From: Diplocarpon mali
Lineage: Eukaryota; Ascomycota; Leotiomycetes; Helotiales; Drepanopezizaceae
Direction of reading: 5' to 3'
NCBI GenBank assembly: GCA_024741835.1
Contig: JAENRP010000205.1
Location: 1 to 57,293 of the forward strand
Length of the DNA stretch: 57,293 nt
The notes under the pieces were generated by a model. That model worked only from the letters and a program-made list of their open reading frames with translations, had not been told where the DNA came from and did no database searches. The translations under genes and the position numbers were made by a program. Of this stretch, positions 46,650 through 56,070 are shown in pieces. Each line of letters begins with the position of its first letter. The first letter of the stretch is position 1.

Positions 46650-46730
46650 CGCATGTTGCCAATAGGATGGGAGAATATCTGGATAAGGGGGTTTAACGTA
46701 GTGACGAGCTCTTGCTTACAAATCCTGGTG
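46650..46730 (+). repeat. Dispersed repeat family C, partial copy 4
   Basis: TCTGGATAAGGGGGTTTAAC...GACGAGCTCTTGCTTACAAAT aligns with 29,008-29,053. Only the right-hand part of the repeat is present. Confidence 0.4.
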
Positions 46731-47143
46731 GGGGGGCAGGTCTGTATGGGAGCCTCTCTCTTGTCCCATCACATGGTATGAAAGTGGCTTCTCAGCTCCT
46801 CCAACTTGGTCTTGCGAGCCTATCTGATTCAGCGCTGGCCAGCACGCAAACCAGCTGTTATGCCATACGTGAGGCCAAATGGTATTTATTCCCCTGCCAT
46901 ATACTTGCCAACCGGCGGGCGTGGGTGCAGTGTTTGTAAATCAAGGCTGTTACGATGTAAGCACATGCTGACATAATCACCCGCCAGTCTGAAGGCGTCA
47001 TCGCCCCCGCGCCGTGTGAGATCATCCCTCACAGTCTTCGAAATCAAAGCCGCCAAACGAATTGTATACCTAGCCTTCTTTCTTACCTTACCTTCTCTAC
47101 CACACACCTCCCAATCCACCTCCCAATCCACCTCCCGAATACT

Positions 47144-47152
47144 CTATATAAA
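47144..47152 (+). promoter_or_regulatory. TATA box of the thioredoxin gene
   Basis: CTATATAAA lies 23-31 bases before the first in-frame ATG (47175) and about 140 bases before the second (47286), just after two tandem CTCCCAATCCAC units. Its closeness to the first ATG bears on which start is used. Confidence 0.6.
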
Positions 47153-47174
47153 CAGCAGAGCATACCTGTTGTTC

Positions 47175-47966
47175 ATGTCACTTTTTGCCCGCACACTCAT
47201 ACATATAGCCCGTCAACCTGTTTCGGCTTTGATTACATCGCAAGCTATCATTCAAACCAGAAAGTTCAGCAGCACAATCGCAAAGATGGGTGTGCATAAC
47301 CTCGCAAGGTAGGTGCTTCGACTTTGTGCTTCGGAGTGTGCTATGGAGTCCTGATAGCAGAAACGTTGAGCCGGGTTGAAGCGTGATGCAGTCACAATGC
47401 GTTGATTCATCAAAAGGCTGATGCTAATTTCTTTGTGTGTACAGCAAGGCCGAGTTCGCTGCCGCTCTCAAGGACCATAAGATTGTTGTTCTTGATGCCT
47501 TTGCTACCTGGTGCGGACCTTGCAAGGTAATTGCTCCTCAGGTGGTGAAGTAAGTCTATTTCGTTTCCAGAACTCAGGCGTTTCGAGCTTGAATGGTCTT
47601 CTACAGGGTCTGTATGCCGCTTCAAAGTTGGAGATCTCTGATTTCTCTTTCGGCTTTCAATGGCAGATCCTCGTTATGGAAACAAATCTGCCCATTTTTC
47701 AATCCTTCCAAGAGCCTTACTCCACTTCTGGTTAATTCCTCTGCTTACCTCTCATCACCAGGTTCTCCGATGAATTCCCCAACGCCCACTTCACTAAGCT
47801 TGATGTCGATGAGGTTCCAGACGTCGCCCAAGAACTTGGCATCCGCGCCATGCCCACCTTCATTGTTTTCAAGGACGGCGAGAAATTCAAGGAGATCGTC
47901 GGCGCCAACCCTCAAGCCTTAAAGCTTGCTATCCAGGCATCACTCCCTGCTGAAGCTGAGATATAG
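47175..47966 (+). CDS. Thioredoxin, possibly dual-targeted
   Basis: Three exons, 47175-47308, 47445-47549 and 47762-47966, give 147 residues from the first ATG, or 110 from the ATG at 47286. The 110-residue form is a standard thioredoxin with active site WCGPC (residues 30-34 of that form) and cis-proline in AMPTF. The 37-residue extension ([19 protein letters not shown]...) has arginines, hydroxyl residues and no acids, as a mitochondrial presequence would. The second ATG has a good context (CAAAGATGG). Introns of 136 and 212 nt are long for this window. Thioredoxin reduces protein disulfides using NADPH through thioredoxin reductase. The use of both starts is inference. Confidence 0.9.
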
Positions 47967-48820
47967 ATACCTCATGTGGATGGGAGGTTTTGCTGGACTG
48001 GGCAGGCAATTGACAGGCTGGCATGTGTTTCGATAGGATGGAGGCGAGTGTTTGGGAGGCCCTTCTTTGTGCACACAGATTGGAGCAAGCCGGTTGGCAC
48101 GGGATAGAGAAATCTTTTCCGCTAACTGTCGAATAGAACTCGTTTTGAGTTCGATCATAGTGTCTCCGTGCTCTGATAAAACCCTTCAACCGTGATTTAT
48201 TTTTTGGGTCTCCAGCGGCACCCGTCAGGTGGTAGAGTAACGCAGCTGACGTGAATTGGGACAATACGTGCTGAAACGAGAAAGAAGTCGAGTTGATCGG
48301 AAAGTGGCTATCTTAGTCGCTGGTAACTTGCTGTCCTCAGCAAGCGCCGAGCATTATACATACTCTTCATCATAGAATACAGCGATCAGTTGAAAAGTAA
48401 ACAGAACTATAAGCATTCTACGTAGCCGAGAGCGGCACTGGTAATCGCCGCTAATAAATGCCAGCCTGGTTGTATTCGCTTTTGACATTTCGATTACGTT
48501 TTACTTCCCCACGGCCACTGATGGTCATACCTGACGGCTTTTGGCCTTGGTTGTTTTCATAAAACCTTTATCAGGAGGGCAGGAGTGCACAATTGGTATC
48601 GCTCTGGAAAAACCTTTCTAACAGGTTTAGGAGCGAAAGGTGTCAAAATGATACAATTTTAGGAGGGGACTCTTCTAAACACAACGGAATACCCGCCCTG
48701 CTATCGGCTCAGCAATGAGCATAATGAATAAAACGCTTCTGAGGATCCCAGGTCCACCGTATTGTTACAGCAACGCCCAACTCCATGGATACAGTCACCC
48801 TCATTCCCACACACGTCATT
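47967..48820. other. Convergent intergenic region between thioredoxin and Sec72
   Basis: The stretch holds 3' flanks of two convergent genes. Short frames on the minus strand at 47,929-48,264 lie in the thioredoxin 3' region and have no domain. Nothing else is seen. Confidence 0.5.
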
Positions 48821-49423
48821 TTATAACTTCTTATTCCTCAGCTTATCCTCAATATCCTTCAGCAGCACGACCAAATCCGCCTCTGAGCCCTCCATCTCCA
48901 GCCCGCGCCCGATCCACTCCTTCGCCTCGTCCAGCCTTCCCATCTCCATCAGACAACGGCCTTTCCTCCACCACGCCTTCGCATTCCCCGCCTTCTTGGC
49001 CTCCACGCTACTCTCCGCATCGATGCTGCCCTCGGCCCAGTTCGACAGTGCCATGTGCGCCTGCGCCCGATTCGCATACAGGCCTGCGACCTCGTCCCGA
49101 ACGAGGCCGGAGGGCTCCCATAGCGGCCGGCCGAGGGCCATCTGCAAACCCAGCCCGTACATCCTGATAGCTTCGGGGTGTTTGCCTTGCCGGAACGAGG
49201 TGTTGCCTGATTCGCGCAGCTTGGTGATCTGCGCAGAGCGCTTGGGATTCACGGGGACCGGAGGCGGCGGGATGGGGGATTCGATGGAGAGGAGTGTCTT
49301 GTGCATTTCGTTGAGGGAAGAGAGTTGTTGATTAAGCGCGCGCGAGTTGGAGGTAGTGATTATTGCCTTGGAGGTCGGGTCGATTGTTATGGGGAGCAGG
49401 GTAAATGTTTCTGTGTCGTCCAT
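48821..49423 (-). CDS. SEC72: Sec72-like TPR subunit of the Sec62/63 translocation complex
   Basis: A single exon encodes 200 residues (yeast Sec72 has 193). The N-terminus (DTETFTLLPITIDPTSKAI) and a proline-rich linker PPPPVPVNPKRSAQ precede a TPR array starting near SGNTSFRQGKHPEAIRMY (about 73-90), then GLYANRAQAHMAL and AKAWWRKGRCLMEMGRLDEA. This pattern is characteristic of fungal Sec72. The protein sits on the cytosolic face of the ER with Sec63, Sec62 and Sec71 in post-translational import and can receive Hsp70 C-termini through its TPR groove. It has no membrane span, as expected. Confidence 0.85.
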   Translation of the reverse strand: MDDTETFTLLPITIDPTSKAIITTSNSRALNQQLSSLNEMHKTLLSIESPIPPPPVPVNPKRSAQITKLRESGNTSFRQGKHPEAIRMYGLGLQMALGRPLWEPSGLVRDEVAGLYANRAQAHMALSNWAEGSIDAESSVEAKKAGNAKAWWRKGRCLMEMGRLDEAKEWIGRGLEMEGSEADLVVLLKDIEDKLRNKKL

Positions 49424-50313
49424 CTTGAGATGTTAGGTTCTGCCGCTTTCCTCGTCTCGCTGCTGTGGATTTTCTTTCCAGCGATCAGGGATATGTGGTT
49501 TGGTGTTGCTTGATACAGCTGTGGTTGGCACGAATGCGACCGTGTCGTCTAAGGAATTGCTAAGGCCAGCTTTCTTTGCCAAAGGCTGGGCTAGGCCGTT
49601 TCCGTTTCTGCCAAATATCCGACCGCTTCAGGCACGTGACATGGTGCTTGCTCAGCCCTCTCTGAAGCTGCCGTCCGATCTTCAGCAAAGTCCAGCGCTT
49701 CTCAGCTGACCCAAACATCTACGAAGCAGGTTCTCGCTCCAACATGCTCATGCTCAGAACCTCAACTATCGTTTCATTAAAGAAAAGCTTCAACCCCTTT
49801 CTATCTTCCAGCGTTATAGTTTGTAAATATACTTTTCACTTCACCTGAGCCATGTTCTAACGTGGCAAGCGTCTAACCCCTTACCCACATTTTCAGCTCT
49901 CTGACCTCTCAAAAGGGGACTGCGTGCCCCCCTAGGACCCCATTCTAGACCAGAATCTTCAGCTGAAATTACGTAAAACAGGCTGTGCAGCAGAGAAGTC
50001 AGCTTCCCCGAAACCAACGCGTTTCTCTTTACAGCCACGAGCTGTCTGTCAAAAAGAGCTTGTCTGCGGCTTGTTTGCACCACCGATCTCGACTGCCGTG
50101 CTAGCGATTGACACTCGAGACCTCGAAGTTTTTGAGATATCCTCTTTGCTATTTGTTCACATTTTCAGCATTTCGCTACCCCGACCTCTCTGTTCAATCG
50201 CCATCTTTGTTTAATCGCCACCTTCTTTTAATCGCCTTCTCTGTTCAATCGCCCTCTTTGTTTGTCCTATTCATACATCATTCCCGAAAGCAGGCACGTC
50301 TTTCGCTCACACC
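49424..50313. other. Divergent intergenic region between Sec72 and GH114 genes
   Basis: It holds the promoters of both divergent genes. A set of four related AATCGCC-containing units lies at 50,191-50,262. Short frames have no domain. Confidence 0.55.
50191..50262 (+). repeat. Four AATCGCC-type direct repeats upstream of the GH114 gene
   Basis: Units reading TGTTCAATCGCCATCTT, TGTTTAATCGCCACCTT, TTTTAATCGCCTTCTC and TGTTCAATCGCCCTCTT follow one another at 16-18-base steps, 50-120 bases before the start codon. They fall in the likely 5' leader or core promoter. Confidence 0.7.
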
Positions 50314-51297
50314 ATGTTGCGCTCCTGGATCCCGTCTCCCTACAATAACAATCAAAATATCAAGCCTGGATACAAAATGGACGTCCCCGCCCCCCGTCCT
50401 CGCGGAAAGCGCTTCTGGCTGCTCATTGTCGGCGCCATCCTGATCGTCGCCATCGCCCTCGGAGTCGGTCTTGGCGTCGGTCTCTCTGGCAGCGGCGGCG
50501 GCAACGAGAGTGGCGGCTCAGACGAGTCGCCCGAGCCTCCCGTCGTCAACAATCCCAATGCGACCGAGGGAACTTTCTGGCGTCCCGAAGCCGGCACCTC
50601 CTGGCAAATCGTACTGCAGTACAGCCTCAACGACACCTCGACCGACGTTTCGGTTTACGACATAGACCTGTTCACTAACAATGCGTCCACTATCAAGCAG
50701 CTACACGACGACGACCGCAAAGTCATCTGCTACTTCTCCGCCGGTAGCTACGAGGATTTCCGTCCCGACTCGTCAGACTTTAAGAAGAGCGACTACGGCA
50801 AAGGGCTCGATGGGTGGCCGGGAGAGTGGTGGTTGAACGTTAGCTCCCCCAACGTCCGAAAGATCATGTCCGCGCGTTTGGACCTCGCTAAGGAGAAGGG
50901 GTGTGATGGCGTTGATCCCGACAACGTTGATGGCTACGATAACGACACCGGTTTTGATCTTACCAAAGTCCAGGCTGTGGATTATATGACCTTCTTGGCC
51001 ATCGAGGCCCACTCCCGCAACATGTCCATCGGCCTCAAGAACTCCGGCGGTATCGTCAATTCAACGCTTCCTATGATGCAGTGGCAGGTCAATGAGCAGT
51101 GTCTCCAGTACGATGAGTGTGAGCTGTTCCAGCCGTATATTGAGAACAATAAGCCAGTGTTCCACATCGAGTATCCCGACTCGGCCCCTCGTATTAGTTC
51201 TGATGACAATACGACGTATTGTGATAGGACAACCGATGATGGATTTTCCACGCTGTTAAAGAACATGGACCTTGATGACTGGTATCAAACTTGTTAA
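50314..51297 (+). CDS. Membrane-anchored GH114 (endo-alpha-1,4-polygalactosaminidase-type) protein
   Basis: A single exon encodes 327 residues from this ATG; a second ATG in good context (50377, MDVPAPRP) would give 306. One membrane span (FWLLIVGAILIVAIALGVGL, about 34-53) follows a basic start, so this is a type II anchored enzyme, with a Gly/Ser/Asn linker to about 80. GH114 features are TSWQIVLQYSL, YDIDLF with Asp118, VICYFSAGSYEDFR (137-150) and GCDGVDPDNVDGY (196-208). Fungal GH114 enzymes cleave galactosaminogalactan, an exopolysaccharide of moulds, so it may trim the cell's own matrix. Most known members are secreted or GPI-type; direct N-terminal anchoring is a variant seen in some fungi. 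Confidence 0.88.
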   Translation: MLRSWIPSPYNNNQNIKPGYKMDVPAPRPRGKRFWLLIVGAILIVAIALGVGLGVGLSGSGGGNESGGSDESPEPPVVNNPNATEGTFWRPEAGTSWQIVLQYSLNDTSTDVSVYDIDLFTNNASTIKQLHDDDRKVICYFSAGSYEDFRPDSSDFKKSDYGKGLDGWPGEWWLNVSSPNVRKIMSARLDLAKEKGCDGVDPDNVDGYDNDTGFDLTKVQAVDYMTFLAIEAHSRNMSIGLKNSGGIVNSTLPMMQWQVNEQCLQYDECELFQPYIENNKPVFHIEYPDSAPRISSDDNTTYCDRTTDDGFSTLLKNMDLDDWYQTC

Positions 51298-53607
51298 TAT
51301 GCATAATAGCATTTATGTATATCATTGCTTTTATTTGCTCCATACGAGGCAAAGAAGCATGTAATTCGTCATGTGGTATATGTCTCTTTCCTTTTTCAGT
51401 TCCGCTTTAATGAAATCAGTTGTGATCTACCTAGCAGGCACGAGGGTGAAAAATAAGTTAACTGTCCACAAACTACTACCTCAAGACAAACCTCATGACT
51501 GGTAATTGAAATGAAACGAAAGGCGTTTTGGGTACCCTTGAAGGGGGCGTGATTAGTGCTCTGTAATTCTTTTTCAGTGTTTAGTGCGTAATTATAGGTT
51601 AATTTAGCTAATCTGATTGGAAAAAGAGCCCTAGCAAGCTTCGTCATTGGCTTTTTCGTTAATTAACATCTTGAGTTGGAATCGACCCTTCTTGGCTGCG
51701 ATTCTCCTAATCAGGAACTTGCCGGAAAGCTTCAGCAGAAATTTTCTGCAGCAGGATAGGGGTGAGTTTGGCTGGCTTGATTGGGGAAGGTGCGTACTTG
51801 GGACGTTGCAAACGCACCCAAGGACCTCGAGTACTTTGTCGCAGGCCAAACAGCATAGCAAAGCATATGTTACCTTGCCCACCCACCGAAACTCCACCTC
51901 TGTACACACGCTAGCTTGGTGTTTGTTTGGCCTATGGTTGAAGTAGTAAGGTCTCAACTCCTTGGAAGTAACAACAAGGTTTAAAAGCCAGTTATCCTGC
52001 TCAATTGTTCTCGAAGTAGCTTAGACGAAAAGCGAACAAGAGCTTAAAAAAACACAAGGAGACTTACGAACCTTTAGAAACAATAGCGAATCTGCAGCAA
52101 AGCTGTATTAAGCCCTTTCAATCTTAGATTTGTCTTATCACTTGTTGCAAGCACTGTAACCTTTTACAAGATGATCTCCAACGCCTTCTGCTGAAAATAT
52201 CTGCCGGGGATTTTTCTTATCCTTGAGCCTCGGGCGTAAGAACTCTGTATAGTAGCCCCCATACTGGCCTAGTGCAACTACACCTTATTTTTACATTCGC
52301 ACAAACGGGAGATAGAGGAATAATACCGTACTCTGTAAATGAATTTAGATACTTTTCATTACACGGTAGTAATAGCAGTGATAATACTATTCCCATATGC
52401 AAAGTGATAGAAGTACTGACTGATATAAGGTTCCAAAAGCTCTTGAATTTTCCCTCTTCCTCATATCATGATACATACAGCAAGGGAGAGAACGGCATGC
52501 TACCTGTACGCGGTGTCTCTTCGAGCCTGCAGATTCTTTACATTCTCTCTAAAGAGCCTATCAAGCTGAGATTGAGTCATCTTAATTGCGAAGTATCAAA
52601 CCCGAAGTTAAATAAAGCTGAAGTCGATCAAAGGAGTTATAGCGAATAGCTGCCGTTACTAGGCAAGATGCATAAAAGAATTAAATAAATAGTCGCTTCA
52701 GCAAAAAGGAATAATCCTAGAATAAAAAACTCAAGTCGATCCTGTCTATCTAAGCACCTCTCTCCGAAAATACTCTCCTAAGACCCAGAGAAAATAAGTA
52801 TCAACAAAGGTATAGGTTAGACTCTTATCTAAGGAACCCAGGTCTATGGTTATGAAAGGCTAAGTAGTGAATTGCGAGGAGTTTTTCATACTAGTTTTCT
52901 CCTTGTACCTAATTCAACTATAGCATTTTTCGCATATGCTACGCGGTTTAGAGCTAATATAGCACGTTCAAAGGGTGGGGAAAAATCGAATTTATCTAAG
53001 AATATACCATGCTACATAATCTGATTACAATTAAATGTATTGTTTCCTGAGTTTTGTCTTGGATGACAAAGGCGGGCAGGGCATTGTACTGAGAATGCTC
53101 GGCTGGTCTCTCAGCTTCAGCCTTGCAGCAGCAGCCTCAGTCCTTACTACTCATTGGAATTCCATCTCCCACCCAGTTCCATGCTTTGCCTTCACTCCCC
53201 TCGCACCATTAAAATCAACATAATTAAGGAAAGCATCACTTCGGATTATATGGTTTCCCACATCTACGAGTAAGGCTTTTTCAAACCCGCTGAACACTCA
53301 GCCTAAATACCTGCCTCAGTACACCACTCGCCATAGAATGTTGCCCCGCTATAACATATAACAGCTTGTACGCGGATAATAGACCCAAGAGGATTGCAAA
53401 ATTCTCGGATCTAGTTCTTCCCTTGTCTCACTTCGCTTTGGTGTTGGAGATCACTCCGGAGTCGCGTACGAGTGGGACCTGATGCTGTGTGCAGTACGAG
53501 ACGACATCTTATAGCTTGGAGTCGGGAGCTGAGATTGTGGGAGCAAACGAGAGCTGATACGGGACGGCAAAGCTCAATAGTGATACACGGAAGAACAGGC
53601 CTTCAAG
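51298..53607. other. Intergenic with repeat, no supported gene
   Basis: AT-rich DNA. Repeat family A copy 4 occupies about 52,495-53,000. Around 51,836-51,852 the string TTTGTCGCAGGCCAAAC nearly repeats 28,443-28,460. Short frames (for example minus 51,631-51,957 and plus 52,272-52,649) have no domain and the latter runs into the repeat. Confidence 0.5.
52495..53000 (-). repeat. Dispersed repeat family A, copy 4 (internally deleted)
   Basis: It has the same orientation as copy 2. The edge ACCTGTACGCGGTGTCTC near 52,502, AGTTTTTCATACTAGTTTTC near 52,880 and AGAGCTAATATAGCACGTTC near 52,950 match copy 2. About 300 bases of the middle part present in copies 1-3 are missing. Confidence 0.65.
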
Positions 53608-54406
53608 ATGATGAAGTCCACCAACGAAGAAGATCCATTTCTCCAAGTTCAAGTGTACCTCCCCCGCTGCTCCTTCTTCTCACTTTACAGCTAACAATCC
53701 CAGCGATGTGCTGGCCGCCCTCTCCACCACCCGCCCCCTCTTCACCTCCTATCTACGGATCCGCTCCCTTTCGTCCTCCTCCGCGACACCCAGCCCCGAG
53801 CTCCTCTCGGCCCAGCTAGAGCTCAAGAGCGCGCTTACGTCTCTCGCAGAAGACCTGGCCGATCTAGTAGCCAGCGTGCAGACCGTGCAGGCGGATCCGT
53901 ATCGGTATGGTCTGGAGATCGAGGAGGTGGTTCGGCGGCAGAGGGTTGTGGAGGAAGTCGGGAGCGAGGTGGAGGATATGAGGGAGGAGCTTGCTTCTAC
54001 ATCCTCGCAACACCAGAACCAGCCCCCAACCCAGCGTTCAAATTCGGATCTAAATCAGAGTCAAGACCGTGATCAAAACCTAGGTCAAGAAGACTACAAT
54101 GCCGCCTTTCAGCAGGAGCAACAATTACACATGCTCCGTGCCCAAGACGCCGACCTCGACTCGGTCTTCCATACCGTGGGTAACCTGCGGCAGCAAGCGG
54201 ACCACATGGGGCGCGAACTTGAGGAGCAGGCCGAGATGCTGGTCGTGGTCGACGGGCTCGCGGACCGGGTCGGGGGACGGTTGCAGACGGGCATGAAACG
54301 GATGGGAGAGGTTGTGAGGGCGAACGAGGAGAGCTGGAGTGGGCTGTGTATCTGGGTGCTGGTCGGGGTTCTGATATTACTTCTTGTGCTTGTTCTCATA
54401 CTGTAA
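53608..54406 (+). CDS. TLG1: Tlg1 / syntaxin-6-type Qc-SNARE
   Basis: Two exons, 53608-53654 and 53704-54406, are separated by a 49-nt intron and encode 249 residues. Exon 1 gives MMKSTNEEDPFLQVQV, the DPF...V start of syntaxin-6-type N-domains. Residues about 40-95 form the N-terminal helical bundle, followed by a Gln/Asn/Ser-rich linker. The SNARE motif runs about 155-222 (LHMLRAQDADLDSVFHTV, then the central glutamine in ELEEQAEML). A C-terminal anchor (LCIWVLVGVLILLLVLVLIL) ends the protein, so it is tail-anchored. Tlg1 acts in endosome-to-Golgi retrograde traffic and in homotypic Golgi fusion with Tlg2 and Vti1. The name rests on domain order and the N-terminal motif, not on close alignment. 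Confidence 0.85.
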
Positions 54407-54801
54407 GAGGAGGGAGAGCGGATCGTTAGGTGAAAGGGGTGAAGTTTAGCGGGCGGGCGCGTGGAGTTGCGTACTTGATTGTATAATACGTCAACAGAGC
54501 TTTAGAAATGAATAATTTAGAATCAGCCTACCTCCTCCCGCTCCTTATGAGTTCCATACAGTTGTTGAATGTCAAGACGCAGTTAGTGAAGGTGAGTGGT
54601 TATTGCACATGGCAGATGTTTGTACTATTCTGCTTCCACCTAATACTCGCACTCCAACCAAAAAGAATTGAGCATCGATTTGCTGTATATGATATCAAAA
54701 GGGTGCTATATATAATATCTCTATGTGTACGTACCAAATAAAATGGGGTCAAAACCAGAGGCTGGCACCAAGGGATAATAAATCACCTCTCAAAATTCAG
54801 G
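54407..54801. other. Intergenic between the SNARE gene and the next small gene
   Basis: The stretch is AT-rich near 54,700 (TATATGATATC..., TATATATAATATC). An ATG at about 54,748 with a possible 53-nt intron (GTCAAA...ATTCAG) could be the true start of the next gene, but this is weak. Confidence 0.4.
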
Positions 54802-55240
54802 CACGTTCCCATCGGCCTCGCGGTTTTCCGCGCCGGCCCGCATCGCGGCCGTCAAGCTCCCCATTCCCATCCGCAGCTTCCCGAACGACCTGAAGCTCAA
54901 TGTGCACCACATCACACCGCGTCCTACCTACGCCATCACACACGTTACAGAGCCCGCATCCAATCCATCAAGCCTACCTACCCTCCGAACGATTCTCTAA
55001 CCTGGGGAACCTCGGTTGGGGAGCAAAAGAACCCCGCGGACATCTACCTAGGCAACAGCGTCGATACAACCAGAGCTTCGACCTTCGGCACGATGGACTA
55101 CGTCGAGCAGCGCATGGCAAAAGGTTCGTCTTCCTCCTCTGAGCCCTCAGCCCTCGCTAACCGCACCCTCAGAAGCAGCCAGACCCCCCATCGATGCTGA
55201 AGTGTCCGTCCTCACCCCCCAGCTCCGCCAAGGTACATGA
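54802..55240 (+). CDS. Small conserved-looking protein, unknown, 5' end unresolved
   Basis: The coding signal is clearest at the 3' end. An open frame through PPNDSLTWGTSVGEQKNPAD and GNSVDTTRASTFGTMDYVEQ runs to 55123, then a 49-nt intron (55124-55172) with a CGCTAACC branch and CTCAG acceptor joins RMAK to EAARPPIDAEVSVLTPQLRQ and a stop at 55238-55240. The intron quality makes a real gene likely. The start is not found. The frame is open back to 54802, where an acceptor ATTCAG sits, so an upstream exon may exist. In a second frame of the same stretch (about 54,802-54,990) another natural-looking peptide, IAAVKLPIPIRSFPNDLKLN, is present, so an assembly indel is possible. I do not recognise the family. 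Its last exon overlaps the start of the next gene. Confidence 0.45.
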
Positions 55241-55766
55241 GCTAACATCTCCCTTCAGGAAACCCTTCCTAACGCCTATCAACGTCTTCCTCCTCTTCCT
55301 CCTTATCCTCACAATGTACTACCGCTTGCGCCCTACCCCACGACCTTCCCTCCCCTCTCCTCCTCCTGCGCTCGTCTTCCGGACATTCACGCCCCGCACC
55401 CTCCTCCCTTTCGATGGGCGCAAGGGAAACCCCGTGTACCTCGCGGTGCGCGGGCAGGTTTTTGATGTCAGCCCGGGCCGCAATTTCTACGGGCCTGGCG
55501 GGCCGTATGCGAATTTCGCGGGAAGGGACGCGAGCCGCGGGCTGGCGCTGGGGAGTTTTGACGAGGAGGTCCTGACGAAGGACTTGGACGGTCCGTTGGA
55601 TGACCTGAGCGGGCTGGGAGAGGAAGAGATGGAGGCGTTGAGGGGGTGGGAGGAGAGATTTGAGGAGAAGTACTTGGTTGTTGGGAAGCTGGTCCAAGTT
55701 GGCGAGGAAGAGGAGGTACGAGGGCCGGATGGTGAGATCATAGAGGAGGTCAAGATTAAGGGTTAG
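55194..55766 (+). CDS. Membrane-anchored cytochrome b5-like heme/steroid-binding (MAPR) protein
   Basis: The frame encodes 190 residues if read straight from ATG 55194. The frame also contains a possible 57-nt intron (55202-55258) with a GCTAAC branch and TTCAG acceptor; removing it keeps frame and gives a 171-residue protein starting MLKKPFLTPINVFLLFL. A single membrane span (INVFLLFLLILTMYY) follows. The heme-binding domain begins at TFTPRTLLPFDGRKGNPVYL and has VRGQVFDVSPGRNFYGPGGP with the axial-type tyrosine, FAGRDASRGLALGSFDEE, and the long helix GLGEEEMEALRGWEERFEEK ending KYLVVGKL. This is the MAPR fold of Dap1/PGRMC proteins, which bind heme and support P450 enzymes at the ER. The start is uncertain and overlaps the preceding gene's last exon. 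Confidence 0.8.
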   Translation: MLKCPSSPPSSAKVHELTSPFRKPFLTPINVFLLFLLILTMYYRLRPTPRPSLPSPPPALVFRTFTPRTLLPFDGRKGNPVYLAVRGQVFDVSPGRNFYGPGGPYANFAGRDASRGLALGSFDEEVLTKDLDGPLDDLSGLGEEEMEALRGWEERFEEKYLVVGKLVQVGEEEEVRGPDGEIIEEVKIKG

Positions 55767-56021
55767 GAAGAGGGGAGGGGTTGGGGCTGATGGCCTTGAT
55801 GCGGTGCGGTGTGAATGGTTTGTTGTGTCATGTTGAGCGCGATGAAAGGTTTTCGATGGTAGACAGCATTCGGAAATGCTTTTTTTTTTTGCATCACTCC
55901 CAGGTTGGCCTCGGAAACAAGAGCTGGCTCTGAGCACTGCCAAAAGTGCAGAAGAATTCTCTGATCTCTCCATCACGAGCGGTATGCTCGTGCTCGTGCA
56001 CCGCCCCCGAAATGCCAGAAA

Positions 56022-56052
<31 letters not shown>

Positions 56053-56070
56053 TCTCTCTCTCTCTCCCTC
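56022..56070. repeat. Compound (CT)n(CA)n(CT)n microsatellite
   Basis: About seven CT, seven CA and seven to eight CT units in succession. Confidence 0.9.

Larger units (their letters stand above)
46276..47174. other. Intergenic: SPOUT 3' flank, repeat fragment and thioredoxin promoter
   Basis: It contains a fragment of repeat family C (46,650-46,730). The last 100 bases are C-rich, with CTCCCAATCCAC repeated, and end in a TATA box. No gene is supported. Confidence 0.55.
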
